Shown here in pieces: positions 8,339 through 17,730 of a stretch of 64,000 bases of DNA. A program made the translations under genes and the position numbers. Location of the stretch: positions 62,001 through 126,000 of the forward strand of contig NZ_JAOQMX010000004.1 of the NCBI RefSeq assembly GCF_025960985.1, written 5' to 3'. The stretch's first letter is position 1; the number at the start of each line of letters is the position of its first letter. The DNA is from Flavobacterium psychraerolatum. Lineage in GTDB: Bacteria > Bacteroidota > Bacteroidia > Flavobacteriales > Flavobacteriaceae. The notes under the pieces were generated by a model, which searched no databases, had not been told where the DNA came from, and was given only the letters and a program-made list of their open reading frames with translations.

Positions 8339-10627
8339 ATGAAAATAATGAAAAAAATAACTTTAAGTTTTCTAACGTTATTAATAAGTCAATTGTGTTT
8401 GTCACAAAGTAATTTGTCTTGGCAGAGTTATTTTTCATATAATGAAATAAAGGATATTTCAGTTAGTGAAAATGTAGTATTTGCAGCCTCAGAAAATGCT
8501 TTGTTTTCTAAAAGTTTACTTTCAAACGAGATTAAAACGATAACTACGGTAGATGGATTATCTGGCGAGACTATAAGTGCAATGTATCATGATATCTTAT
8601 TAAATAAGACTATGGTAGGCTATGAAAATGGGTTAATTGTAGTAATCGATGATGCTAATGGTAAAATTTTAAAAGTAGTTGATATTCTTAATAAGCAACT
8701 TCCGTCTACTGTAAAGAAAGTTAATCATTTTATGGAATATCAAGGGATTATTTATATTTCTTGTGACTTTGGGATTGTTCAGTTTAACTTGAAAACCATG
8801 CTTTTTGGGGATACTTATTTTATAGGGGACAATGGTATAGAAATTAGTGTAAGGCAAACAGCAGTTTTTAATGGATTTATTTATGCCTCGACATCAAGTG
8901 GGATAAAGAAAGCAGATGTTGCTAATAAAAATTTAGTAGATTTTAATCAATGGGTACAAGTTGCTACAGGCAATTGGACAGGGGTTGATTCTATTGGTAG
9001 TGAATTGGTTGCAGTAAATTCTTCGGGTAGCGTTTATAGATATAGCTCAAGTACTTTTGTAAATATTAGAGATTTAAATACTTACGTATATGACATAAGA
9101 GTTGAAGGTGATTATTTGTTACTAACCACTGATAGTACTGTTTTAATTTACAATAAGTCCCTTGCATTAATACGTCAGATAGATAATGGTCTTTTTCCAG
9201 TGGGCACCCAGTTTAGCTGTGCAACTATAATTGACGATAAAGTATATATTGGTACTACAGATAAAGGGCTTTATTTCACATCAATTTTAGAAGGCTCTAT
9301 ATTTGAAAACCTAACACCATCTGGACCTTTGAAGAATAATATTTTTGCTATTGATGCTGCTGCAAACTCATTATGGGCAGTTTTCGGGGGATATAATGTG
9401 CAGTACAATCCTTATCCTTTAACGAAATATGGAGTAAGTAAATTTAGTAAAAGTGGATGGCTAAATATCCCTTATAATGATGTTTTTGGGGCTAGATCGA
9501 TTAGTCGTGTGATTATAAATCCATTAAATGAGAATCAGGTATATGCTAGTTCCTTTTTTTCGGGCTTATTGAAAATAGAAGAAGATGAGCCAACGATTTT
9601 GTACAATGAGAAAAATAGCCCTTTAAAATCCCTTGGTTCAGATCTAAGTTATATTGATATCCGTATTAATGGAACTGCTTATGACAAAGTAGGGAATTTG
9701 TGGGTAACAAATAGTTTGGTGGTAAATGGCTTGAAGGTACTTAAAGCTAATGGTGACTGGCAAAGTTTTTCGACCAATCCTATGTTGAATGATAATGCGG
9801 TAGATACAAATTACGGAAGAATTGCTATTGATAAAAATGACGTTAAATGGATTACAACTCATAATGCTGGAGTATTTGGTTTTAATGATAAAACGAATAG
9901 ATTTAAAAATATAACTTTTGGAGAGACTTTGGGAGACTTACCAACAACAACCGTAATGGTAGTAAGCGTTGATAAAGATAATCAACTTTGGATTGGTACA
10001 AAAGTAGGTTTGAGAGTATTACCAAATGTAAATAGTTTTCAATCAGATGACCAATTAACAACCAAAGCGATAATAATTTTAGAAGATGGTCTTGCTCAAG
10101 AATTGATGTACGAACAATTTATTACAGATATTGTGGTAGACGGAGCCAATAACAAATGGATTGCTACGGCAGATTCAGGAGTGTTTTTGGTTTCTCCAGA
10201 TGGTCAAACTACTATTTATCATTTCACAGCTGCAAATTCTCCTTTGCCAAGTGATGTAGTGAATGATGTTGCGATTAACGATACTACAGGAGAAGTTTTT
10301 ATAGCAACATCAAAAGGGATGATCTCCTTCAAAGGAGTGGCTACAAAATCGAGTTCTGATTTGAGTAATGCTTATGTGTACCCCAATCCTGTTCGCCCAG
10401 GTTACCAAGGAACCGTGAAAATAGCAGGTTTAATAGATAAAGCAAATGTCAAAATTACCGATATAGAAGGGAATTTGGTTTACGAGACAACTTCTGAAGG
10501 GGGAACAATAGAGTGGGATACAACGGCTTTTGGTAAATACAAAGTTGCATCGGGTGTGTATATGATCTTTATTGCTGCCGAGGATGGAATTGAAACGAAA
10601 GTGAAGAAAGTAATGATTATTAGATAA
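8339..10627 (+). CDS. porZ: Type IX secretion system protein PorZ (anionic LPS delivery)
   Basis: 762 residues. A signal peptide (MKKITLSFLTLLISQLCLSQ from the second ATG at 8348) precedes two seven-bladed propeller-like regions of the two-component-regulator-propeller type, with repeats such as KWITTHNAGVFGF and LWIGTKVGLRVL. The last 80 or so residues form a T9SS-type sorting domain, starting at VYPNPVRPGYQG and ending near KVKKVMIIR. In Porphyromonas gingivalis PorZ is part of the attachment complex that presents anionic LPS to the sortase PorU. Either ATG 8339 or ATG 8348 may be used; the second suits the promoter position slightly better. Confidence 0.88.
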   Translation: MKIMKKITLSFLTLLISQLCLSQSNLSWQSYFSYNEIKDISVSENVVFAASENALFSKSLLSNEIKTITTVDGLSGETISAMYHDILLNKTMVGYENGLIVVIDDANGKILKVVDILNKQLPSTVKKVNHFMEYQGIIYISCDFGIVQFNLKTMLFGDTYFIGDNGIEISVRQTAVFNGFIYASTSSGIKKADVANKNLVDFNQWVQVATGNWTGVDSIGSELVAVNSSGSVYRYSSSTFVNIRDLNTYVYDIRVEGDYLLLTTDSTVLIYNKSLALIRQIDNGLFPVGTQFSCATIIDDKVYIGTTDKGLYFTSILEGSIFENLTPSGPLKNNIFAIDAAANSLWAVFGGYNVQYNPYPLTKYGVSKFSKSGWLNIPYNDVFGARSISRVIINPLNENQVYASSFFSGLLKIEEDEPTILYNEKNSPLKSLGSDLSYIDIRINGTAYDKVGNLWVTNSLVVNGLKVLKANGDWQSFSTNPMLNDNAVDTNYGRIAIDKNDVKWITTHNAGVFGFNDKTNRFKNITFGETLGDLPTTTVMVVSVDKDNQLWIGTKVGLRVLPNVNSFQSDDQLTTKAIIILEDGLAQELMYEQFITDIVVDGANNKWIATADSGVFLVSPDGQTTIYHFTAANSPLPSDVVNDVAINDTTGEVFIATSKGMISFKGVATKSSSDLSNAYVYPNPVRPGYQGTVKIAGLIDKANVKITDIEGNLVYETTSEGGTIEWDTTAFGKYKVASGVYMIFIAAEDGIETKVKKVMIIR

Positions 10628-10658
10628 ATGATTAAAAATATCAAAAAAAATAATTTTA

Positions 10659-11732
10659 ATGAAACATCTTCCAAACTTGACAGCTATTCGTTTTATTTTA
10701 TCAATTTTGGTTGTTATTTTTCATATTCCACAATTTTTTGAAAATAGAGGATTTCCCTTTTATAATGATTTGGCTATTTTTAAGAAAGGAGGAGAAGCGG
10801 TATGTGTATTTTTTTCTTTGAGCGGTTTTCTAATAATCAAGCAGCTCTATGAAGAGAAGAAAATAAAAAACACCATAAATATAAAATATTTTTTTACAAG
10901 AAGAGCACTGCGAATTTTCCCTTTGTACTATTTAGTTTTAATTTTTGGTTTTTTATATTATCGTACTATTTTGCCCTATTTTGGTTATAATTATGAAAAT
11001 AACTATGATTTAATCACAGGGTTACTATTGTCAGTGACTTTTTTTTCAAATATTTTTTGTTCTTATGGACCCGGTGGTATATTAGAGATATTGTGGTCAA
11101 TTGCAATTGAAGAGCAATTCTATTTTATTATTGCACCAGCATTTTTTATTTTACCTTTCAAAAAAATTCCGCTGTTTTTAGTGCTATTTACAGTAGCTTT
11201 TATTTTAATGTATTTTTCAGAAAATTTCATTTATTTAGTCCGTTATCAAATGTTGTTTTTTTATTTTTCGTTCAGTGGATTATTTGCTATACTGTTAAAC
11301 CAGGCAAAAGTTCAATATCTATTTAGGAGGATTAGATATCCTATTTTGATTGTTGTTTTATTATATTTCGGAACATCTATCTTCAAAAATAATTTAAATA
11401 ATATCTCATATCACCTCTTCAGTATGGTATTGTTTGGTTTAGCGATTTCAATTTTATCGCAAAAGCCAATCAAAATTTTAGAAAACCGAACTATCAATTA
11501 TCTTGGAAAAATATCTTATGGTATTTATATGTTTCATCCAATTATTATGCAGTTTATTGGTTTAGCATATTTAAAAGTAATTCAAAAATTAAATCTATCA
11601 AGAATGATAGATATAGTAATGATTAACTTTTTAATCATTACTATTACGATAATTGTAGCGCACCTTTCATTTAAATATTACGAAAGTTATTTTCTAAATT
11701 TAAAAAAAAGGTTTAGAGCCGTATCAAAGTAA
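10659..11732 (+). CDS. Acyltransferase 3 family membrane protein
   Basis: 357 residues with about ten hydrophobic helices. The N-terminus LTAIRFILSILVVIFHIP matches the acyltransferase-3 (OatA/NodX-type) family, including the conserved His at the end of helix 1. An RRALRIFPLYYLVL segment near residue 80 and an SIAIEEQFY motif near residue 150 are also typical. Such enzymes O-acylate surface polysaccharides or lipids at the inner membrane. It starts 31 bp after porZ and ends 48 bp before recO, on the same strand. Given PorZ's role with LPS, a surface-glycan substrate is plausible but not shown. Confidence 0.88.
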   Translation: MKHLPNLTAIRFILSILVVIFHIPQFFENRGFPFYNDLAIFKKGGEAVCVFFSLSGFLIIKQLYEEKKIKNTINIKYFFTRRALRIFPLYYLVLIFGFLYYRTILPYFGYNYENNYDLITGLLLSVTFFSNIFCSYGPGGILEILWSIAIEEQFYFIIAPAFFILPFKKIPLFLVLFTVAFILMYFSENFIYLVRYQMLFFYFSFSGLFAILLNQAKVQYLFRRIRYPILIVVLLYFGTSIFKNNLNNISYHLFSMVLFGLAISILSQKPIKILENRTINYLGKISYGIYMFHPIIMQFIGLAYLKVIQKLNLSRMIDIVMINFLIITITIIVAHLSFKYYESYFLNLKKRFRAVSK

Positions 11733-11780
11733 AAAAGATTTAAAATTGAATTTAAGTACTACCCTTTTAAAAACATCAAA

Positions 11781-12494
11781 TTGCAAGTAAAAACCAAAGC
11801 AATCGTCCTCTCATCACTTAAGTTTCAAGAGAAAAGTTTAATAGTAAAATGTTTTACGCACTCTAGTGGATTGAAATCTTATTTTGTACGTTCTGCTTTT
11901 TCGGGTCGAAAATCAAATCAAAAAATTGCTTATTTTCAGCCCCTTTCGATATTAGAAATTGAAGCAGTACATAAAAATAAAGGAACCTTAGAACATTTCA
12001 AAGAAATTAAAATCAGTACGCCTTTTCAAACTATACATACCGATATTTTCAAGAGTACAATGGTGCTTTTTTTATCAGAAGTATTGTATCATTCGATACA
12101 TGAAGAAGAAAAGAACGAGCTGCTTTTTGATTTCCTAGAAACAGCCTTATTGTGGCTTGATCATAATGATGAAATCGCTAATTTTCATTTAATTTTATTA
12201 TTAGAAACTACTAAATATCTTGGTTTTTATCCAGATATATCAGATATTGATCAATCTTTTTTTGATATGAGAGACGGGCAGTTTACTCCTTTTATTGGTA
12301 TAGATTCTCTCACAGAACACCAAACCAATTTGTTTAAAAAACTGGTAAGCTTGAAATTTGATAACAATCAAAAAATATTTCATGTGGTAGAAAGGCAAAT
12401 TGTACTTAAGATTCTAATGGATTATTATCGTTTGCATTTGGATGGTTTTAAAAACCCAAAATCACTTGATGTTCTGAAAGAAGTTTTTTCTTAA
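11781..12494 (+). CDS. recO: DNA repair protein RecO
   Basis: 237 residues. The N-terminal OB-fold begins QVKTKAIVLSSLKFQEKSL, as in Bacteroidota RecO, and the helical C-terminal domain follows. RecO helps RecR load RecA onto SSB-coated single strands in recombinational gap repair. The start is TTG at 11781; no ATG exists nearby in frame that would keep the conserved N-terminus. The zinc-finger cysteines of some RecO proteins are absent, as is usual in this phylum. It follows porZ and the acyltransferase and has no obvious terminator. Confidence 0.9.
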   Translation: MQVKTKAIVLSSLKFQEKSLIVKCFTHSSGLKSYFVRSAFSGRKSNQKIAYFQPLSILEIEAVHKNKGTLEHFKEIKISTPFQTIHTDIFKSTMVLFLSEVLYHSIHEEEKNELLFDFLETALLWLDHNDEIANFHLILLLETTKYLGFYPDISDIDQSFFDMRDGQFTPFIGIDSLTEHQTNLFKKLVSLKFDNNQKIFHVVERQIVLKILMDYYRLHLDGFKNPKSLDVLKEVFS

Positions 12495-12590
12495 GGAAAT
12501 TCTTTCTACACTGAATAAAATAATTGAATTTAAGATCAAAGTTTACTCCCTCTGCCAGTTAGAAAGCTTTTTAAGATCACCTTAATAAAT

Positions 12591-12770
12591 TTAAACGAAG
12601 TTGCGTTGTCCTTCTAGTTTTAAAAGGTAAATGCCATTTGTTAATTTCGACACGATTTGATTAAGTTGTTTTTTCTCTTTTACCTTTTTATCATCAATAA
12701 TATAAGTCTTTCTAGTCGCATCTTAATTTTGTTTCATAAGTAGTATTTGATAACAGTGCAGCATTTTCTA
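12591..12770 (-). pseudogene. Decayed T9SS cargo C-terminus (minus strand)
   Basis: Read on the minus strand, two adjoining frames give LENAALLSNTTYETKLR and then, after a frameshift near 12716, DATRKTYIIDDKKVKEKK followed by VSKLTNGIYLLKLEGQRNFV and a stop. The N-G-I-Y-L-L-K-L pattern is that of the beta-strand end of a type A T9SS sorting domain. No start or complete frame remains. Confidence 0.5.
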
Positions 12771-12779
12771 ACAAAATAC

Positions 12780-12930
12780 ATTATTAAGTTCCTTATGAAA
12801 CAGATTTTGGGTCAAAAAGCAAGTGAAGAAAACATGATTATCGAAAAGATGAATGGATTGTACTTTTTTATTTAGTAGATGAAAAAGGTTATATAATCAT
12901 CAAAAAATTAATAGTTAAAAAAATAATGTA
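12780..12930 (+). pseudogene. Decayed T9SS type A sorting domain (plus strand)
   Basis: The frame of the ATG at 12795 gives IIKFLMKQILGQKASEEN and then IIEKMNGLYFFI before a stop. After a +1 shift the sequence continues LVDEKGYIIIKKLIVKK. The LGQ.., NGLYF and KKLIVKK elements, in that order, match the end of a type A sorting domain, so this is a fossil of a secreted-protein gene. Confidence 0.5.
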
Positions 12931-12951
12931 CAATAGCTTCAGTTGATGAAA

Positions 12952-12978
12952 TTTCGACTTTCGACTTTCGACTTTCGG
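12952..12978 (+). repeat. TTTCGAC tandem repeat upstream of ileS
   Basis: Three exact copies of the 7-mer TTTCGAC (12952-12972) are followed by TTTCGG, in the leader/promoter region 45-70 bp before the ileS start. A promoter-like TTACTTTCG follows at about 12989. Confidence 0.7.
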
Positions 12979-13022
12979 TTTAATTTCCTTACTTTCGCAC
13001 TTCGATTAAAGAAAAGGATAAA

Positions 13023-16000
13023 ATGAGTACAAAATTTACTGAATACAAAGGACTTGACTTGCCTACAGTGGCGTCAGAAGTACTTGATTTCTGGAAGAAA
13101 GAAAACATATTTGAAAAAAGTGTAACTACCCGTGAGGGAAACGAACCATTCGTTTTTTTTGAAGGTCCTCCTTCTGCAAACGGATTGCCAGGTATTCACC
13201 ATGTAATGGCACGTGCGATTAAAGATATTTTTTGTAGATATAAAACTCAAAAAGGGTACCAAGTAAAACGAAAAGCAGGATGGGATACCCATGGTTTGCC
13301 AGTTGAGCTAGGTACAGAAAAAGAATTGGGAATTACCAAAGAAGATATTGGAACCAAAATTACGGTCGCAGAATACAACGAAGCTTGTAAGAAAACCGTA
13401 ATGCGTTACACCGATGTTTGGAATGACCTTACCGAAAAAATGGGCTATTGGGTAGATATGGAAGATCCTTATATTACCTATAAATCCAAATACATGGAGA
13501 CCGTATGGTGGCTTTTGAAACAAATCTACAATAAAGATTTGATGTATAAAGGCTATACTATTCAGCCTTATTCTCCAAAAGCAGGTACAGGATTGTCATC
13601 TCACGAAGTAAACCAGCCAGGAAGTTATAGAGACGTGACGGATACTACGATTGTTGCTCAGTTCAAAGCGTTAAATGAAACTTTACCGAATTCTTTTCAA
13701 GGATTTGGAGATATTCATTTTATGGCTTGGACTACAACTCCTTGGACATTACCGTCTAATACAGCATTAACAGTTGGTCCAAAAATCGACTATGTTGTCG
13801 TAAAAACCTTCAATCAATATACTTTTTCACCAATCAATGTGGTCTTGGCTAAGAATTTGGTCGGAAAACAATTTGGAAAAGGGTTCTTTGCAAGTACAGA
13901 AGAGACAGATTTTGAAAACTATAAAGGAGGAGACAAGAAAATTCCATTTCAAATCATCGCAGAAGCAAAAGGAGCTGATTTAGTAGGTATTCGTTACGAG
14001 CAATTAATGCCTTTGGCTTTGCCATATGAAAATCCAGAAAATGCTTTTAGAGTAATTTCAGGAGATTTTGTAACTACTGAGGATGGAACCGGAATCGTAC
14101 ATACTTCACCAACTTTCGGAGCAGATGATGCTAAAGTGGCCAAAGAAGCAACACCAGAAATCCCACCACTATTAGTTTTAGACGAAAATGGTACGCCAGT
14201 TCCTTTGGTTAACCTGCAAGGAAAGTTCATTGATGGAATGGGTGAGTACTCGGGAAAATATGTCAAAAATGAATACTATAATGATGGCGAAGCTCCAGAA
14301 CGTTCTGTTGATGTAGAAATTGCCATTCGATTAAAAGAAGAAAATAAAGCCTTTAAGGTCGAAAAATATGTCCATAGTTACCCACATTGTTGGAGAACGG
14401 ACAAACCTATTTTGTACTATCCATTAGATTCTTGGTTTATCAAAATCACAGAAGTTAGAGATAGAATGTTTGAATTGAACGAAACCATCAATTGGAAGCC
14501 AAAAGCAACAGGAGAAGGACGTTTTGGAAACTGGTTGAAAAATGCCAATGATTGGAATTTGTCTCGTTCAAGATATTGGGGAATTCCGTTACCAATTTGG
14601 AGAACCGAAGACAAACAAGAAGAAATCTTGATTGGTTCGGTTGGCGAGTTATATGAAGAAATAGAAAAAGCAATTGCTGCAGGTGTTCAGACAGAAAATC
14701 CATTCAAGGGATTTGAAACTGGAAATATGGACGAATCAAATTACGATATCGTTGATTTGCACAAAAACGTAGTCGATGCGATTACGTTGGTTTCTACTTC
14801 AGGTAAACCTATGAAACGCGAAGCCGATTTGATTGACGTTTGGTTTGACTCAGGAGCGATGCCCTATGCACAGTGGCATTATCCTTTTGAGAACAAAGAA
14901 AAAATTGATGGAAACCAAGACTTTCCAGCAGACTTTATTGCCGAAGGAGTTGATCAAACTCGTGGATGGTTTTATACCTTACATGCTATCGGAACATTAG
15001 TTTTTGATAAAGTAGCTTATAAAAATGTTGTTTCAAATGGTTTGGTGCTAGATAAAAACGGACAAAAAATGTCCAAGCGTCTAGGAAATGCTGCAGATCC
15101 ATTTGTAACTTTAGCAGAATATGGTCCTGATGCTACGCGTTGGTACATGATCTCTAATGCCAATCCATGGGATAACTTAAAGTTTGATTTAGACGGAATT
15201 GCTGAAGTGCGTCGTAAGTTCTTCGGGACACTTTACAATACGTACTCCTTCTTTAGTTTATATGCTAATATCGATGGATTCCAGTACAAGGAAGCTGATA
15301 TACCAATGAACGAAAGACCAGAGATTGACCAATGGATTATGTCTGAGTTGAATACTTTGATAAAAGACGTCGATGGTTTCTATGCTGATTATGAACCAAC
15401 CAAAGCTGCTCGTGCTATTTCAGACTTCGTACAAGAAAATTTAAGTAACTGGTACGTGCGTTTGTGTCGTCGTCGTTTTTGGAAAGGTGAATATGCTCAA
15501 GACAAAATCGCAGCTTATCAAACTCTTTATACTTGTTTGTTAACAGTAAGTAAACTAAGTGCTCCTATTGCGCCATTCTTTATGGATAAGCTTTATAGAG
15601 ATTTAACGTTGACTACACAAACAGAAGAATTTGATAGTGTACATTTGGCGAAATTCCCAGAATACGTTGAAAACTTTGTTGATAAATCCTTGGAGAGCAG
15701 AATGCAAAAAGCACAGACCATCTCATCTCTTGTTTTATCACTAAGAAAAAAAGAAATGATCAAGGTGCGTCAACCTTTGCAAAAGGTAATGATACCGGTA
15801 CTTGACAACAGTCAAAGAGCCGAAATCGAAGCCATTTCAGACCTAATAAAAGCAGAAGTAAATGTTAAAGAAATACAACTTTTAGACGATGCCTCTGGAA
15901 TATTAGTGAAGCAAATTAAACCTAATTTTAAAGCCTTAGGGCCTCGTTTTGGAAAAGATATGGGATTGGTTTCCAAGAAGATACAAGTTTTGTCAAATGA

Positions 16001-16424
16001 CGAAATCAATCAACTGGAGCGTAGCGGAAGCTTTGTGATCGAGATTGCAGGAAATAACATAACTTTAACCTTGGAAGATGTTGAGATAACTTCGCAAGAT
16101 ATCGAAGGTTGGTTAGTCGCAAATTCAAACGGAATTACAGTAGCATTAGACATTGTAATTTCACCAGAACTAAGGAGTGAAGGGATTTCAAGAGAATTAG
16201 TAAATAGAATTCAAAATCTAAGAAAAGATTCTGGTTTTGAAGTGACCGATAAAATAAAAGTTCATTTACAAAACAACAGCGTGTTAGAAGCTGCTGTAAA
16301 AGAAAATATAAATTATATCAAATCTGAGACCTTGACCGAAGAATTAATTTTTATAGAAAAAATTGAAAACGGTACAGAAATTGAATTTGATGATATTAAA
16401 ACATTAATAACGATTACTAAATAA
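13023..16424 (+). CDS. ileS: Isoleucyl-tRNA synthetase
   Basis: 1133 residues; class I synthetase that charges tRNA-Ile. The HIGH signature appears as GIHH at residues 57-60 after GPPSANGLP, and the KMSKS loop as KMSKR at about 682-686. A CP1 editing domain (WTTTPWTLPSNTAL near residue 238) is present. The length and the GIHH/KMSKR signatures fit the eukaryote-like (type 2) lineage, whose members are often naturally less sensitive to mupirocin; this is family knowledge, not tested here. It is followed 8 bp later by the DksA-like gene, so the two are probably co-transcribed. Confidence 0.97.
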   Translation: MSTKFTEYKGLDLPTVASEVLDFWKKENIFEKSVTTREGNEPFVFFEGPPSANGLPGIHHVMARAIKDIFCRYKTQKGYQVKRKAGWDTHGLPVELGTEKELGITKEDIGTKITVAEYNEACKKTVMRYTDVWNDLTEKMGYWVDMEDPYITYKSKYMETVWWLLKQIYNKDLMYKGYTIQPYSPKAGTGLSSHEVNQPGSYRDVTDTTIVAQFKALNETLPNSFQGFGDIHFMAWTTTPWTLPSNTALTVGPKIDYVVVKTFNQYTFSPINVVLAKNLVGKQFGKGFFASTEETDFENYKGGDKKIPFQIIAEAKGADLVGIRYEQLMPLALPYENPENAFRVISGDFVTTEDGTGIVHTSPTFGADDAKVAKEATPEIPPLLVLDENGTPVPLVNLQGKFIDGMGEYSGKYVKNEYYNDGEAPERSVDVEIAIRLKEENKAFKVEKYVHSYPHCWRTDKPILYYPLDSWFIKITEVRDRMFELNETINWKPKATGEGRFGNWLKNANDWNLSRSRYWGIPLPIWRTEDKQEEILIGSVGELYEEIEKAIAAGVQTENPFKGFETGNMDESNYDIVDLHKNVVDAITLVSTSGKPMKREADLIDVWFDSGAMPYAQWHYPFENKEKIDGNQDFPADFIAEGVDQTRGWFYTLHAIGTLVFDKVAYKNVVSNGLVLDKNGQKMSKRLGNAADPFVTLAEYGPDATRWYMISNANPWDNLKFDLDGIAEVRRKFFGTLYNTYSFFSLYANIDGFQYKEADIPMNERPEIDQWIMSELNTLIKDVDGFYADYEPTKAARAISDFVQENLSNWYVRLCRRRFWKGEYAQDKIAAYQTLYTCLLTVSKLSAPIAPFFMDKLYRDLTLTTQTEEFDSVHLAKFPEYVENFVDKSLESRMQKAQTISSLVLSLRKKEMIKVRQPLQKVMIPVLDNSQRAEIEAISDLIKAEVNVKEIQLLDDASGILVKQIKPNFKALGPRFGKDMGLVSKKIQVLSNDEINQLERSGSFVIEIAGNNITLTLEDVEITSQDIEGWLVANSNGITVALDIVISPELRSEGISRELVNRIQNLRKDSGFEVTDKIKVHLQNNSVLEAAVKENINYIKSETLTEELIFIEKIENGTEIEFDDIKTLITITK

Positions 16425-16431
16425 TAGGGTT

Positions 16432-16812
16432 ATGGCAGATGAAGCTACAAAATACTCAGACGCTGATTTAGCGGAGTTCAAGGTGATTATTGTAAATAAG
16501 ATAGACAAAGCACAGGCTGATTTAAACTTGATTAAAAGTGCTTATATGAATGATTTGAATAATGGTACAGATGATACATCACCAACATTCAAAGCATTTG
16601 AAGAAGGTAGTGAGACCATGTCAAAAGAGGCTAATTCGCAATTGGCTATTCGCCAAGAGAAATTTATTCGTGACTTGAAAAATGCATTGTTCCGTGTAGA
16701 GAATAAGACTTACGGTGTTTGTAAAGTAACGGGTAAGTTAATTGGTAAAGAAAGATTAAAAATCGTTCCTCATGCAACGATGAGTATTGAAGCCAAAAAT
16801 CTTCAAAAATAA
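16432..16812 (+). CDS. TraR/DksA family protein with degenerate zinc finger
   Basis: 126 residues. A helical N-terminal coiled-coil region (about 10-85) precedes the DksA-type C-terminal segment YGVCKVTGKLIGKERLKIVP. The usual four-Cys zinc finger is reduced to a single Cys (C-K-V-T-G-K), so metal binding as in E. coli DksA is unlikely. DksA-like proteins bind the RNA polymerase secondary channel and modulate transcription with ppGpp. It starts 8 bp after ileS and has a strong terminator behind it. The family is clear; the effect of the missing cysteines is inferred. Confidence 0.88.
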   Translation: MADEATKYSDADLAEFKVIIVNKIDKAQADLNLIKSAYMNDLNNGTDDTSPTFKAFEEGSETMSKEANSQLAIRQEKFIRDLKNALFRVENKTYGVCKVTGKLIGKERLKIVPHATMSIEAKNLQK

Positions 16813-16832
16813 CATCTGTAAAAGTATTATTT

Positions 16833-16858
16833 AACGCTCCTTTTGGAGCGTTTTTTTT
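16833..16858 (+). terminator. Terminator after the DksA-like gene
   Basis: AACGCTCC-TTTT-GGAGCGTT followed by a run of T, 21 bp after the stop codon. Confidence 0.88.
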
Positions 16859-17002
16859 GACAATACCAATCCAAGAGTGAAATAGTTTTCAATTGCATTG
16901 CAAAGATTTCAACTATATAGTTTTTAACTTAGTATGATTTGGACTAATTCATAAATTCGTTTGGTATAAAATGATTACTTTTACGCACTTAAAAATTTTA
17001 TA

Positions 17003-17608
17003 ATGTCATTAGCAAAAGCATACCTCTTAATCTTCTTTATTTTATTGATTGATCAAGTTTCAAAGATTTTTGTAAAAACCAATTTCATCCTAGGCGAAGA
17101 GGTTGAAATTTTTAACTGGTGCAAAATTCTTTTTGTTGAAAACGAAGGAATGGCTTGGGGTACTAGAATACCAGGCGAATACGGAAAGTTGTTTTTAACC
17201 GTCTTTAGGATTTTTGCTGTTGGTGGAATCGGGTATTGGTTGTGGGATTCAATAGAACAAAAACACAGTTCCAATTTCTTGATCATCGCCATTGCATTAA
17301 TATTTGCAGGCGCCTTTGGTAACATCATTGACTCGGTTTTTTATGGGGTTATTTTTGACGATAGTCACTCACAATTGGCCACAATTTTTAGTGACCAACC
17401 CTACGGGACCTACTTTCATGGTAAAGTAGTGGATATGTTTTATTTTCCTATTTGGCGCGGTTTTCTGCCTGAATGGATACCTATGTGGGGCGGAAAAGAA
17501 TTCACATTCTTCAACGCAATCTTCAACGTTGCCGATGTAGCCATTTCTACCGGGGTAGGAATCTTAATCGTATTCAATAAAAAAGCTTTTCATAAAGAAG
17601 GCTATTAA
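17003..17608 (+). CDS. lspA: Lipoprotein signal peptidase (signal peptidase II)
   Basis: 201 residues, inner-membrane aspartyl protease that removes signal peptides from diacylglyceryl-modified prolipoproteins. Four hydrophobic helices are visible. The two catalytic Asp motifs are present as GNIIDSVFYG and FNVADVAISTG, and N-terminal LLIDQVSKIFVK matches the family. The enzyme is longer than the E. coli form (164) because of an insertion between the catalytic helices, common in Bacteroidota. It is preceded by about 190 bp of spacer after the ileS/DksA terminator, so it has its own promoter. Confidence 0.96.
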   Translation: MSLAKAYLLIFFILLIDQVSKIFVKTNFILGEEVEIFNWCKILFVENEGMAWGTRIPGEYGKLFLTVFRIFAVGGIGYWLWDSIEQKHSSNFLIIAIALIFAGAFGNIIDSVFYGVIFDDSHSQLATIFSDQPYGTYFHGKVVDMFYFPIWRGFLPEWIPMWGGKEFTFFNAIFNVADVAISTGVGILIVFNKKAFHKEGY

Positions 17609-17630
17609 TATGTAATTTAATAATTCATAT

Positions 17631-17663
17631 AACGGGCAAGTTTCTAACTTGTCCGTTTTTTTT
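17631..17663 (+). terminator. Terminator of lspA
   Basis: A 12-bp stem AACGGGCAAGTT / AACTTGTCCGTT with one G-T pair and a 3-base loop, followed by eight T. Confidence 0.85.
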
Positions 17664-17730
17664 GTGGACTAAGGTCAGTTTGTAATATTTGTATTTTTAG
17701 GAGTGAAGTATTTATCAGTTTTAGGAAAAT

